Shown one piece after another: positions 25,616-38,300 of a stretch of 64,000 bases of DNA. A model generated the notes under the pieces. The model was not told the origin of the DNA. It made no database searches and saw only the letters and a list, made by a program, of their open reading frames with translations. Made by a program: the position numbers and the translations under genes. Every line of letters begins with the position of its first letter. Position 1 is the first letter of the stretch. Origin of the DNA: Branchiostoma floridae (Eukaryota; Chordata; Leptocardii; Amphioxiformes; Branchiostomatidae); contig NC_049980.1 of NCBI RefSeq assembly GCF_000003815.2, positions 21,043,419 to 21,107,418 on the forward strand, given 5' to 3'.

Positions 25616-28600
25616 ATGGCAGCGAACGCGTGTATCAAGTGCTGGTTCGTTTTCGTCAACTCTCTCTTCCTGGTGAGTGACCTTATTCTGCGATCTTTCG
25701 ACGTATTAGCAGTTAGCCTCATTTTATGAGCGGTTCCAGAGATCAGGTCATGGCTCCCCAAATGTTTCCCTGACAGAGAAGTACACAGAATTGTTAAGTT
25801 AATACGTTTATTCCATACATAGAAATGTAGTTTACGCGTTTATTCTGTAATCCGTTCTTTCTGACCAAGTATTTCACTTTTCGGGCATCGTTATAAAACA
25901 GAACGAACGCTTTGCAACGTAGAATTTGGCAACAACGATTGTATTTCGATGATCATGACAAGGAGTATGTATTGCCCATTCGTGGGCTGCGTCATCGCAT
26001 CCAGAGCCAACGAAAGTATTCCATCGCTATATGTTAACATCTAACATGTGCAGTGTTCGAGGAGCCTTGGGTGTCAAACCTATGGTTCTATATGTTAAAG
26101 CACAATTATCGAGAAGATAAGTGGTGACCCAGAGTGCTTGGCCACATTCTTGGGACATTGCAGGCTCATGGTCATGCCCTGTCTTCATTCACTTGATGAG
26201 CAGTGACCTATTACTCTCATAATGTTCTCTCTCTGGCATGAGGAATGACCATCAGCTTTGCATATCGACAAGCACACGTTCAGGTGTCGACTGAATAGTC
26301 ACTTGTAATACTAATACATTGAATCGTACACAGAGTGCAGTCAGAAACACATAAAAAGAAACACCGTCGTGTGTCAAGTCATGATTGCAACTTCGTCTAT
26401 CTCAGTAGTTTCTGGGTATTTTACATGTAACCAAAAACTTTTATGTCCGTGCTTCTTTCGCTAATAGGAATTAAAACTGCACTATGCCCCCATTTTGATC
26501 GGTCCTTTGGTGACCGCCATGACAACAAAATTGCACTTTAAAGAACTCATGGCGGAGTTTAGAATTAATGATTTGCTGAGAGTGTTGTTTCCATGTCCAA
26601 TATACCCATCTAACTTCCTTGTCAGGATAACAATGTCTACTCACGCACATTTGCGTGATTCGTGTTTCCACTTATGGCTTCATTGCAGAACGTTTAAGTG
26701 GAAAAACACAACAGCGGAAAACAGCCAAGCTTCAACAAACAGTGATGGTGGCGTTACAGCATTTATGGCACTTTTACTCACTCCTGGCGCCACATTATAG
26801 ACCTGTTTATGACAGTGCTTCCGTCTGAACACGACTGAATGAAATGATAAGGTGACAAATGTTTGTACATATATCCCCATGTATCATATAGGCTATCGGC
26901 GCTGCTGTGGTCGGATTGGGGATCTGGGTCTTGGTGGATAAGACAACCACCGTCCCCGGAGTGGACACCGTTATTGGGTACTTCAGGACAAATGCCGTGC
27001 GTAAAACAAGCGTTCTTTTGTTTTGTTTTGCTACAGTAATGATAGACCTCGGTTTATCGTTATTAACGATAGACTTTGAATTCCTGTCAGTTATTAATGG
27101 AACGTCATAGAATTTCCTCATTGACTGTGTGCCCATACATGTAACGTCACTTATTCGTATGAATGCTCATATGGTTTTTCCTATAGAAATAATAAAAATT
27201 TAGATTGTAAACGCATCTACACATGTTACATCAATTATTTAGGAGAATCCGGAGGAACATGCACAGTCTGATAAATGACGAGTGACAGGTTGTGTACGTG
27301 CAGAACTTTTTGTAAGGAAGGTTGTCCTTGACTATTATACTAAATGTCACTTAGGAAAAGGCGATTGGTGCATCATATACCATTGCAAAACTATTATGAG
27401 CCTTTCTGAAAAAAAAAAGATATTTATCTGCCGTATAAGTACAAATGGTTATAAGGATCTATCTACATCTTAACAGTGCAAATGTTTCCCGCCAGATCCT
27501 GACGTACATCTCCATGGGCGTGGGCGGTCTCATGTTTCTGGTTGGTAAGTGCAGCGTCATTCTTTCTCAAATTTGCAAAATCTATAGAAATGGATAAAAA
27601 TCGGCACAAAAAAACATCCAAAAGGATCAATAATAATTACTTAAATGGTAATATAAGACAGAAATAACTACAGAAATGATGCCTGTGCTCCTTTCACTTT
27701 CATTCATACCTTGTTCTGCTCAGTTAGTTTTAACGTTACATTAAACATACCTGTGCCAGTGCGTCATGTTTGCCTACAGGTCCCTTTCAGACCACCTTTG
27801 TGGGGATGTGTGTACCCGCGTAACATGACTACAAACTCCCACGTAAAATGTTTCCATGCAGGTCTGATCGGCACCATCGGTGGATGTAAAGACAGCACGT
27901 GCCTTCTCAAATTGGTTAGTGTCTTCATATGTCCTGAAGCAATAGGCATCAATACATGTCATAAGTGTAGATGTTTTAGTCAAGTCAAACAACGCCTTGA
28001 TGACTACACCTGCCAGGATTGACTGTTGTAATCCAGCGTGCAAAGGGTATATTGGTTGCAGAACATATCCATCCCGCTAGGTTTACTTTACCTTCACCAG
28101 TGACTGAGACATCCTTAAAATTTTGTCGGAGTGAATATTTTATTTAAATCTCGATAGAAATGTCAACGATCGAAGTTTATTAATATCCTTTAACATATAG
28201 CAGGATGCAATGGCACATGAGAAAGGTGATGTCATGTGCCATGATGGATGAGGTTTACAAACGTTTGGTGGTTTCGGGAGGTTCAAGTTCCATGTTGTTC
28301 CGCACTCTGTCCGGGGCCGTAATGTTCTAGTTCAAAGGTGTAACGATGAAGATTGTTATAATCTGAGATTCTGTTGTACAAAATAAGAAGGAAAACTATT
28401 GACATATCATATTAGTCAATCTCAGTTCTTTTTTACAATTATTGATTGACTGATTTATTGATTGATTAATCGATAGATAAATCTATAGATAGATCGATGA
28501 ATTCATCCCTTCATTCCAAATACAAACCAAACTCATTAATGTAATTTGTGTCCTTATTTTCCCCCAGTTCTTGTCCATTGCCATCCTGCTCTTCCTCGTC

Positions 28601-31600
28601 CAGCTCGCCATTGTTCTCATTCTGGCGGTTCCCCAGATTCTGGCACTGGTGAGTACTGGGTTAAACATGCAGACTGTAATGACAAATTGTTCACTGAGAT
28701 ACGTGGATAGGATATTTCTAGATATATCTGTACATCGATCAGAAAACGAAACACTCACTGAGATGGTAGAAAATATATGCACTTCAAAGGAAAATATAAG
28801 CACTGTAACGGTCGGTCTGCCTAAACACCACAAACGACCACAAACGACTCAGAAACACCACAAACGACCACAAACGACTCTAATATGCAGTGTACATGGG
28901 TCAAAGACCTTGTGTGGCGCTCTGGAGACATTGTTTACACATTTATGAATTTAAAAAATGCAGCAAGTCCTACGTATTTACCAGTTATTTCGAGTTAGTC
29001 CGCCGGTTTCAAGATCGAAGCGATTCTTTGCCGCCATGTTGGATCGCCCGTGCTAGGAGTCTGCATGGGGAAGTCCTCGATACCTTCCACGGTTCCATAG
29101 ACGACAGGACGATAAAACTAAGGACGCTGTTGGTTCATAGATTATAGCATGACACAACTCTATCATTGTCAACTTATAAAACTTGTATATTAAGTGTTTT
29201 TTAGCCTCAAATGCAGGCACGCATTCGTTGACAGTGCGCTCAGCCATCGTGACCGATCTTGAAACCGGCGGACTAACTCGAAATAACTGGTGAATACGTA
29301 TGACTTGCGGCATTTTTTAAATTCATAAATGTGTAAACAATGTCTCCAGAGCGCCACACAAGGTATTTGACCCATATACACTGCATATTAGAGTCGTTTG
29401 TGGTCGTTTGTGGTGTTTCTGAGTCGTTTGTGGTCGTTTGTGGTGTTTAGGCACACCCCTGTAAGGTGTATTCTTGGTTACAGGTTGTTTCGCAACAATG
29501 TCAGTTCGCAACAATGTCAGTTCGCAACCGTTAGTTCGCAACAGGCAAGTCTTTTCGCAACATGTACAAGGTACAAGTCTTTTCGCAACAAGGTACTAGT
29601 CGTTTTGCAACATTTGAATGTTATTAATTTTGATAGCCTTATAGTATTAGAAATCGTATACGTATTCCTATCATAATTATACTCCTACCTGTGCACGTAT
29701 GAAACTGTACCGCCCGGCGCATGAAAATCATCGGGCTGTCAGGTCCATGCGGCCCCATGTTCCTCTGCCGCCGGGGTTGTCTTTCGCACCCGGTAAGATT
29801 TTTACGCGGTAGGAGTATATAATTATGTTAGGAATACGATTTCTAATACTATTAGGCTATCAAGATTAATAACATTCAAATGGTGCGAAGCGACTTTACC
29901 TTGTTGCGAAGCGACTTGCCTTGTTGCGAACTGACGGTTGCGAACTGACATTGTTGCGAAACAACCTGTTACCGTATTGGTATGTTGGTAACATTAACCG
30001 ACTCTCCTGTTTGAATCGTCATGCAATCTCTCTCTCCTCTAAACCTTGAATCAAAGCATTCAAATACCTGACCCGGTCCTAAACAAACTGATCTCTTTGT
30101 TCCATGCAATCTTTTGTGTTATGTAGTATGTAAGTATACGATCCGTTCCTATTTCAAAGCCCATCCAACTAGCTGATCGCAGTTTTATCTCGGTTTGTTT
30201 TATTGTCTAATTGTTTCCGCAGTACATCAGCTTTAAAAATAAATCTTATTATTACTTTGGGATGTAAAACTCTTGAGCTTATTGTGGCGATTTTCTCTCT
30301 CTCTCGACAGCTGGTTCCCTACTTCAAGTTGGCTTGGATCGCCCCCGGGAACGAAGCAACAAGAGATCTCATCCAATTGGAGGCAAGAGACATCAAACTA
30401 TACATAACATTACATTGCATTAAAACACTTAAATCAGGTATACGTGCTCCATTGATGTAATTGAGTCATCGTATGAACAGCTAAGTGCAATGGAAGGACA
30501 CCTACTCTTGTCAATAAGTGTAGTAGGATTTTACCTTGATCAATGGGTGGCTCTCCTCAAACACGGGACCTCTCTATCCTAGAGGGGTCCAAACTGAAGC
30601 TATTTGCTCAATTTCATCTTAGTCGAGTGAAGTATAGACAAGACTATCAAATATTTTCTTTCATGAAAAGTCCCCAGTCTTTATGTTTTCTGACCATTGT
30701 GGAAAGATAAGTTAGTAACAAGATATAGGAATATGTTCAGATTGGTAACGCTACCTAACATTTCAGTCGTTTTCTTTTTCATACACAGTTGAAGTGCTGC
30801 GGATTTACCGATGCCTCGGAGTACACTTCTATCCCCAACTCCTGCATGTCCAGCACAACCGGCACTCCTGCCACAACCGCCGCTGCAGCCACGACCGCCA
30901 CCGCAGCCACGGCCGCCACTGCGGGCACTGTGGGCCCCACTGCGACCACGGCCACAGGCTCCAACTATTACACTGTAAGCGGATCTTTAACTGCTATGTG
31001 AAACTATCCCCGCACTGGCGTTACTTATCAGTATGTTGATTCATCAAATAAACCTTATTGTCCCCATTGCATAGGAACAGTCAATTGAGCTTAATTCGGC
31101 TTTTCACGGGAAAAAAAGTTTGTCTGTAAACGATGTATTTAATCCCTTCGGTAAAACATGCGGGGCAACTCTCTGATGGTAAGCAATAACGCTTAGCAGT
31201 GCACTAGTGCAGCAAATAAGCATATTCTACTTTTTTGCAGGATGGATGCTACGACAAACTGAACGCCTGGTTTCAGTCGATCGCCATGTACTTCTACATA
31301 GCGGCGGGAGTCCTGCTCGCTTTAGAGGTAACGTTACCTTAAGTTGTTTTTTTTTGGGGGGGGGGGGGGATCAATAAAGAGGAAGCGACATCGTGGGACA
31401 GCAAAGAGAGTGGAATAACACTTCAGGACATGTGGAAGGATGGTGTAGGAAGGGCGACGAGCTGCAAAGAAACTGTGACATCACTGAGTATTCACGAAGT
31501 ACCATAATAGTCCAAGATTGAGGGCATTGAAAGGAAGAAGAAAAAGAAATAAAGTTGTAAGAGGTAGTAACTGAATTATAGAAACGCGTTGGAATTCAAG

Positions 31601-32201
31601 GGTCTGAATAATGTTCATGACGAAATGCTTCAAGCATACTTTTGATTAATTCCTTAGTTTTACGCCTGCACGAATACAGACATGATGTGATTTTCCCTCC
31701 CTAGCTGTGGCAGATGATCTCCGTCTGCTGCCTGACCAGCGGCATCAACAAGGAGCGGAGGGTGGGGGACGCCGACATGCAGATGTACCCACCGCCGGGA
31801 CGTACTAGTGAGTAGCGTACTTGGCTCAAGTATGGATGGAAGCTGCATTTGAACTGCATGAGTAACATAGTTGACATTACTGCATGGCTAAATCAATCTG
31901 TGTGATACAACTAACCTCCTTCGGGAATTTGGGTCCCTCTACTTCTGTCGGAAGAATGACTGGTCCTTCTGTTTTAACTGACTTAAGCCAAGTCGACACA
32001 CTGTTAAAGAATGGTCCCATTTCTCAAATCTTTGGGGTCAATAAGTTTCACTGACGCCCAACTTTAGTGTGATAATCATTCTTGGTTGGTCAACGTGTTA
32101 ACGTTAGTTCATAAATGCAAGCATTTTATTGACATCTTTTTATGTTCTCATTCGTAAGTATTTACATTTCAGGACCGAATTACAACCGGCCCATGTATTA
32201 G
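25616..32201 (+). CDS. Tetraspanin with Thr/Ala-rich large extracellular loop
   Basis: Ten exons encode 273 residues: 25616-25672, 26892-26996, 27496-27544, 27862-27914, 28568-28648, 30311-30382, 30789-30974, 31241-31327, 31705-31807 and 32173-32201. Four membrane segments are visible (about 10-33, 55-78, 89-112, 212-236). The large loop carries the diagnostic CCG (142-144), PNSC (Cys158) and a further DGC (Cys204), so four loop cysteines. Between Cys158 and Cys204 lies a Thr/Ala-rich tract (about 160-197), unusual for this spot and likely O-glycosylated. The part before CCG is short for the family. Juxtamembrane cysteines (KCW, VCCL) are candidate palmitoylation sites. Tetraspanins organise membrane microdomains with integrins and other partners. 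All introns are GT-AG except the one after 30382, which begins GCAAGA (GC-AG). No particular paralogue is clear. Confidence 0.92.
28814..29457. mobile_element. Foldback (long inverted repeat) element in tetraspanin intron 5
   Basis: Arms of about 204 bp (28814-29017 and 29254-29457) are near-perfect reverse complements around a 236-bp centre. The tips read GGTcTGCCTAAACACC / GGTgTGCCTAAACACC and contain a short tandem duplication (ACCACAAACGACCACAAACG, twice). There is no coding capacity. A clean target duplication was not found, so the superfamily is unassigned. Confidence 0.85.
29468..29981. mobile_element. Second foldback element with iterated TTCGCAAC motifs
   Basis: It spans about 29476-29973, with arms 29476-29689 and 29808-29973 that are inverted copies (outer end GGTtACAGGTTGTTTCGC / GGTaACAGGTTGTTTCGC) around a GC-rich 118-bp centre. 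Each arm has about five or six copies of TTCGCAAC or close variants. The flanking octamers GTATTCTT and GTATTGGT agree at 6 of 8 and may be a decayed target duplication. It starts only 18 bp after the previous foldback. Confidence 0.8.
31347..31369 (+). repeat. T9G14 homopolymer junction
   Basis: Nine T followed by about fourteen G, 20 bp into tetraspanin intron 8. A nearly identical T9G12 tract occurs at 21119-21139. Length is likely polymorphic or error-prone. Confidence 0.85.
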
Positions 32202-33429
32202 GCAGAAAACAACAGCAACAACACCCAGAGCACAACATACTGAACACCATTCCTGGCGTAACAAGGATACTACAGACGGTTGCTGATCAGTATTTAGAGC
32301 TGCTTACGTTGAGGCATATACCTTCCACCATCTCAACAGTGTAACATATCACTAAAAACGAAAGATAAACTACTTCACGTTTATCTAGCTATAGTCGACA
32401 ACTTTTCAGGTGTAAGACATATGAGGTAGTGGCAAATTTGTTGGTATATGTACATTTCAATAGATTCATTTGACTTAATCAAGACCTAAAGGGGAAGAGT
32501 GTGCATGAAAATGTTATTAATTAATCAGATCAATTCAAGATGATATTATACATATGACTTAGTTATTCGTGATTTTCTTCAGTATATACAAAATTACGAT
32601 ATGTCTATCGCCATACCCCGTACTTTAGCTCCAGATGTAGTATTTACCTGATTGATGTTGCATAAATTACTTCTCCTAAACGAGGAAATGATACGGAATT
32701 TGTAACTACTAATATTTTATTTGCTTGACATGTGGTTTAGCGTGTCTGTTTCATTGACTGGACAAAACTACGCCTTCAGTACAAGGTGATAACGAATCTC
32801 ATATCACGGAGTTTTTAATGAAAATAATTTTCCAGATCTACATGCCGTTTGTACATATCTCTAGCGAAATAGTTTATTTGTAAGTACAAATGTATATAAG
32901 AGGTAGTTTACTATATCAACGATTTCTTTCTTGTGGACCTACAGTTCACTTGTCTGTCGCCACATTTAGCTGGCGCTTTTGTTAACTGTCTGGAATACAT
33001 GTACACGCTTATATTCCTACTGTAACTAAGTTGTCTTGTGGTTGCTGGAACCATCCTACAGTGACAGGTACAATTATGTACAACCATATTGTTACATTGA
33101 GGTAGATAATGTGTGTCTTGTTATTGTGATATAACCGATACATTTTGCTGTTTGATGCTTGCGCATGATGAAATACATGGATTGAATCCGAAAATTCAAC
33201 ATTGTTGTGACTATCCGTGTGTGGTGACTCTTCATGAGATCCAAACGGAAAACGGTTGTGAAAAATAATCGCGTATATGATAGAACCTACTAACGTTAAC
33301 GTTACTAATCAACAATTCAATTTGGGATTTTATGGTTTCTAAGGTACAATGGCATGAATTAGATAAGATTTCGGAGGGCAGTATATGTTAAACATTTGGG
33401 ACATAATATCGTTTGCAGAAAACAGACTA
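32202..33429 (+). other. Probable tetraspanin 3' UTR and downstream DNA
   Basis: AT-rich, no open frames of note, no repeats recognised. There is no AATAAA close to the stop; the first plus-strand one I see is at about 33615, so the true 3' end is uncertain. Confidence 0.4.
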
Positions 33430-33459
33430 TCAGGTTGACATGAAGTATAAATCTAACAT

Positions 33460-33768
33460 TGACCTTGACTGGGTGGGGTAAGCGGAGTGCAGCCAGAGGT
33501 AACCTGATATCACAGCTGGACGACAGAATGTGATCACATCGTGTACTTGTCTGGAGTGAGCTGCACCGATCAGTGACTGCTCCGTGGGATTTATGGCTGT
33601 GCTGGTCCTACTGTCAATAAAACAGGTCCTCCCAGCACCCCTCTCGCATGCTATGGTGTCAGCTGATTGGTAGATGCCCATCAGGTTGATGGGAAACGCC
33701 CTGATGACCACTTTCACTTGGTCAGTCGTGGTTTTGTGCAGAGATTCCCGGGCGTACCGTGGGGAACT
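33460..33768 (-). CDS. Possible orphan exon or gene fragment, unidentified
   Basis: A minus-strand open frame (stop at 33430) has a codon-biased, GC3-rich core translating to segments such as VKVVIRAFPINLMGIYQSAD and TAINPTEQSLIGAAHSRQ. A credible acceptor (CATTTCATTCTATTCAG) on the minus strand ends near 33769, and GT dinucleotides that could act as donors occur near the other end (for example AAG|GTCAAT). The composition looks more coding-like than the surroundings, yet I recognise no family and found no partner exons. It may be an exon of an unannotated minus-strand gene, a pseudogene fragment or chance. Confidence 0.25.
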
Positions 33769-33875
33769 GAATAGAATGAAATAGAGGTAAGGCTTGATTT
33801 CCATCATGAAAATGACTAGCTAGTTTGGATTGCTTTGTGTGTGAATATGTCGATATCGATATCAGTACATGTGCA

Positions 33876-33895
33876 TGTGTGTGTGTGTGTCTGCG

Positions 33896-33946
<51 letters not shown>
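33876..33946. repeat. GT dinucleotide microsatellite
   Basis: GT runs at about 33876-33890 and 33895-33946, separated by CTGC. Confidence 0.95.
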
Positions 33947-33949
<3 letters not shown>

Positions 33950-35241
33950 CGAGAACATATATGCCAGTAACGTAACATCATTCAGCAGCATTCCTTATTG
34001 TCTATTAATCGAGTTCGTACTACAATTATACATAAACCCACGTCGAAATACTATGCGAAAAATGTTTGCGCGGATTTTTGCTCAGACAACCGGTATGACC
34101 TGGGTTGTTGTGATGATCAGGATTGTCTGTAGCGTTGTCTGAGTGTAGCCTACTATCCGGCCAATCGCTTCTTACTCCGAGTATCGCTCAGATAGCTGAA
34201 ATGATCACTAGCATTATCATCATTTGCAGACAACTAACGTTACACACAGCTGATATCGATATATGTGTAAAACAACGATCTGGGATAATCAGCAGTGTTC
34301 TTGAGTGTTCTCATTTAATTGCATTTCTAAACCGATGCTATAGAACGTCACTTGTTGTCAGTGTATTTTGCTTAAAACGTCCAAACATTGAATCGCTATG
34401 ATGACATTCACCACACTGGACAAATATATTATACAGAACTATGACCGTGCGGACACAGGCTTCCAGGCATCACTGACCCACAAGCGTGACTGGGCACGTT
34501 CTCGGAGGGTCGCGTATGTTTGGGAGGCCGTCAAATATACCGTACCGTTATAACGTGAGGAAGGCCGAAAGTTTGACTGATAATTGGGTCAAACTTCAAC
34601 CAACAAAACAACAAATTCGCAACCCACAAGTCAGTGACCCAGAAAAATCATCCTGTTAGCCGAAGATCAAAACAACCAGCAGCAATGCGCGGTGCTGTGT
34701 TTGCCCCAACGCATACTTAACGATGTTGGGCATGTTTCGCTGTTGAACAGAAGTTTGTTAAACTTTAATGTCGCTGTAACGTAAAATGACGAAACTTTCA
34801 AAGATCGCAGGGCCTCTGTTTATACCAAATCCACCTATCGGCTACAAGGAATAACAAACATTGCTCCGCCATGGGTACTTTGATAAGATATAAGAAAGCA
34901 AGGTTCGGTGTTTGTGCATTTAGAAAGAGAACGAAAAGTTTGGTGTGGTATTTGTGTGAAATGAAGTTTGCATAATATATAACTTGACATGCCTTTCCAC
35001 AATTTATTCTGTCATGCTGCTGGATGCAGGTAGTAACGTTATAACTCGCTTTCCTTTACTTGAATGACAACCATGGCTTAGGATCGTCTATTACATACGC
35101 ATATAAACTAAAGTGGCCGTAAACGTGTAACTTTACGTTTCTTAGTAACCTTAGCGTTACGGTGGTGATATCATGTCTGACTGCTTCAATTATCGTGAGT
35201 GGATTAATGATTTACTAACTTTGTCTCTGTTTACGTTTCAG
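33950..35241. other. Intergenic, upstream of the FAM167-like gene
   Basis: No supported gene. Frames at 33825-34142 and 34123-34401 are repeat-driven or random. The region should contain the promoter and first non-coding exon of the gene whose coding exon begins after the acceptor at 35240-35241. Confidence 0.4.
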
Positions 35242-35321
35242 TGGTTGCTCAGAACCAAGTCTATGTGGTTGGGCAGAACTAAGCGTACCACAAGACCTTA
35301 GATAAGCATCAGGGTATAAGA

Positions 35322-38300
35322 ATGGGAGAAAATGTAAAGGACGTCTCGCACTGGGTGTCGCTGCTTGGCAAGGAGCAGAAAACATCTCATGTTTGTGGCA
35401 GAAAGTTGAATACCAGGTTGGACGTGACCAGGGACGGTTCACCTGCCGAGTCACAGAACAAGGCGCTATTATATGACGCGTCTGTAGCAGTCGAGAACAG
35501 ACGACCGGCGGTGTGGGAGGTGACTCCCGAACAAGATAAGGTAGGGCACAGCCTCGGCTATCGCAGCTCGCCTTGTACACAACAGATAAAGGGTTACCGT
35601 TTGGACATGGAGAGTGCATCAAGCGTTACCAGGCCCACAGGAACACTCAGTGATACGTCAGCGGAATCAGAAGAGACAACTAAACACGCGTTTGTGCACC
35701 AGACCACTGGAAGGTTAGGTAGCAGAGTTATAAATGTCCCACCGCCCAGGAAATTAAGTGCCGGCTCGGTAGACTGGTTGGAAGACTTGACGTCGTCGTT
35801 GAAAAAGGAAAACGGGACATCCTTGGAGACAGGAAGTGTGCCTTCTCAGCCGAAAAACACGTCTGATCAAAAAAGCATTACCAAGACCCCGCACGTGAAT
35901 TGTCATGTTGCCACGGCAGGTGAAAGTAAACGTACTTTGGAAGAGGCTATGGACGCCAAACAGCAGGGGGAACCAACAAACGTCACCCAGGATGTACCCG
36001 AGGTCATACTAGCGTTCACGGAGTTTAAGGAAAGGGGTGCTCGACTGGAGAAAAATTTGCGCTGGCTAAGACAAGAAATTGTGAGTACATGTATTCTATC
36101 TACATATATACATCATACTTGTGTGTGCATTTCCGTTTCCTCAAATGGCTGTCGCAATTTATTTGGTTGTACCTGTACTTGTGTATTGTACTCCTTACAT
36201 TAAGCATGGTGTTTGTTGTTTAAAGCCAGTAACAAAGGAATTCACCTATAACTCTTCATAGTGTTGTCGTAATGATAATAGTTCTTTTGGCGTGGCACTG
36301 TATTCAGTTTCCATTACTGAAAATACTCCTTTGCGCCCAAAAGACCTTCAGATGCCCTGCAGCTTGATAGCAGAACCGTAGTTCCGAACAGTCCCTACAC
36401 CGCGGCCGGCTTTCCAAATATTTACACGGCAATAATTCTTTAGTTGTCGTAAAAGTCGAGGCGGATACTGTAGTGTTTGGATCAGCTGCAGTAATGTAAA
36501 CTGGTTGTTCAATATTGTTTTAGATCATTTTCTTTAGCTGTTGAATAACCGTATGTACTTTCTGATTGACGTTAGGAGACAGCTGTTTAAAGTTTAAAAG
36601 CGCTGAGGCGCGAATGGTTAATGGGGTGTGGCATGTCAGGTTTTAAGTGAGCCCTCGCCCATTAGGCATGCAACCTGTAGAGCATGATTAAACTAGGTTT
36701 AACTTGTCGTGCTGTTCCTCAACATGTCAGTTACAGTTTTCGGAGGCACGCGTTCAGAACTGGGATGGATATCTGTACGCAATCGTCTCTGTTATGCAGA
36801 AGCACAATAACCGAACGTGTGCATCATATGCCTGCTGATTAAACCGCACGTAGCAAAAGAGACAGTATTGGTAAATAAATAGTGCACATGATATAACGTT
36901 TATTCCATCTCGTAATCTATTTCCTACTTCCTTACAGGTCGACAATAACCTCCATCAGATGATTAACCATGAAGTATGGAATTCAATATTGTCTAGATCT
37001 AGAATACAGAAAATACACATGTCAATGCCATTACATTGCAGCCAAGAGTAAAAGAGAGATGCACCCCGGGTTCTTGTGTGCTTTATGGATTTCGGTACCT
37101 TGAGAACGCTGTTGATATCCTGCTCATTTCCGAAGCGCAGTATGTACCATGATTAATGAACACAACCTCCATCTGCAACTAAGAATTTTTATGTGTTGTT
37201 CCCGATGACTGCCTCCAGGTGGACCTAAAAGAGCAAGACCAATCGCTGATGAGGCAGTTCTTGGACCTGCGCAGTAGCATTCACCAACTAATTGAAGCAA
37301 GGTATACTATCTGACGTTTATAGATTGTTTTACATGTCCTGTAAAATACAGCGCAGAAGGAAGTGTTTGAAAGAGAGATGTAAGTGAGACGGAGAAATAT
37401 CACACTAACACACCTTTACCTTATATCTAATTGTTTGTGAGTTCTGCCTATTATTGAATTTAAATCGAATAGGATTTATGAATGGTTTACTGGCGAACTG
37501 GTGGTTATCCTTCCATTGTTTTTTCGGAGATGATCCATAGCATCACATATTAGCGAGGTCTAGATCCGGACGTGGTTAGAACTGCGTTGCAGTGAGAAGT
37601 ACAGGTGTTCAATGTACAAATGTCACACAATAAAAAAATAATAAAAAACGGTTGAAAAGTTAAACTTAAACACGTCCAATACTGATAAAACAAGGTACTG
37701 TATGTATGACACAGCATGTTTTCCTCAGCTTGAAGGTTCCGAAGGACTCCTCGTCCCTCCTGTCCCTGTCATCTCAGCCGGACCTGCGGGAGAGCTGCCT
37801 GTCATTGGACGAGGCGTACGGTTCCTCCTCACCGGGTAGGTCCATCATCGTGTCAAAACTGTCTCATGTCGCCATGGCAACAACTCTGTACTGTTGCCAT
37901 AACAACGCAACTATGTCCACATCGAAGCATTCTTTGACCTAAGACCTTGGTAAATTATTTCCTAGCAGTCACCCGAGCCAGAAAAAAAATTGAGAGAAAC
38001 CTAGCCCCTTGATCAGCCCTATGAATTTGCGACAGCAGCTTCTTTTCAAATGGGAATGTTGGTCGTGTCCATAAAATGGGGTTCCCGTATTCGAGGAGGT
38101 GCATCGAGCACGTAAATCAGCCTCATTACTAATAAATTGGGTACCTACCGGCTGTAAATAATACACCAGATTGATTATTGATACACCAGACAAGTCTTGT
38201 ATCTACTTACGAGAAGAGGGAGAGAGGGCCCAAGTTTGTGTAGAGGACTGGAATGTGCAGAAGTGAGACACCAAAGAACAATGGGGAGCACATTTCCTGG

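Noticed and set aside
28571-28948. 125-codon plus-strand ORF in the tetraspanin region
   Set aside because: Its first part is real exon 5, but the rest reads through the donor at 28648 into the intron and foldback element.
35215-35622. 135-codon minus-strand ORF
   Set aside because: Antisense shadow of the first FAM167-like coding exon.
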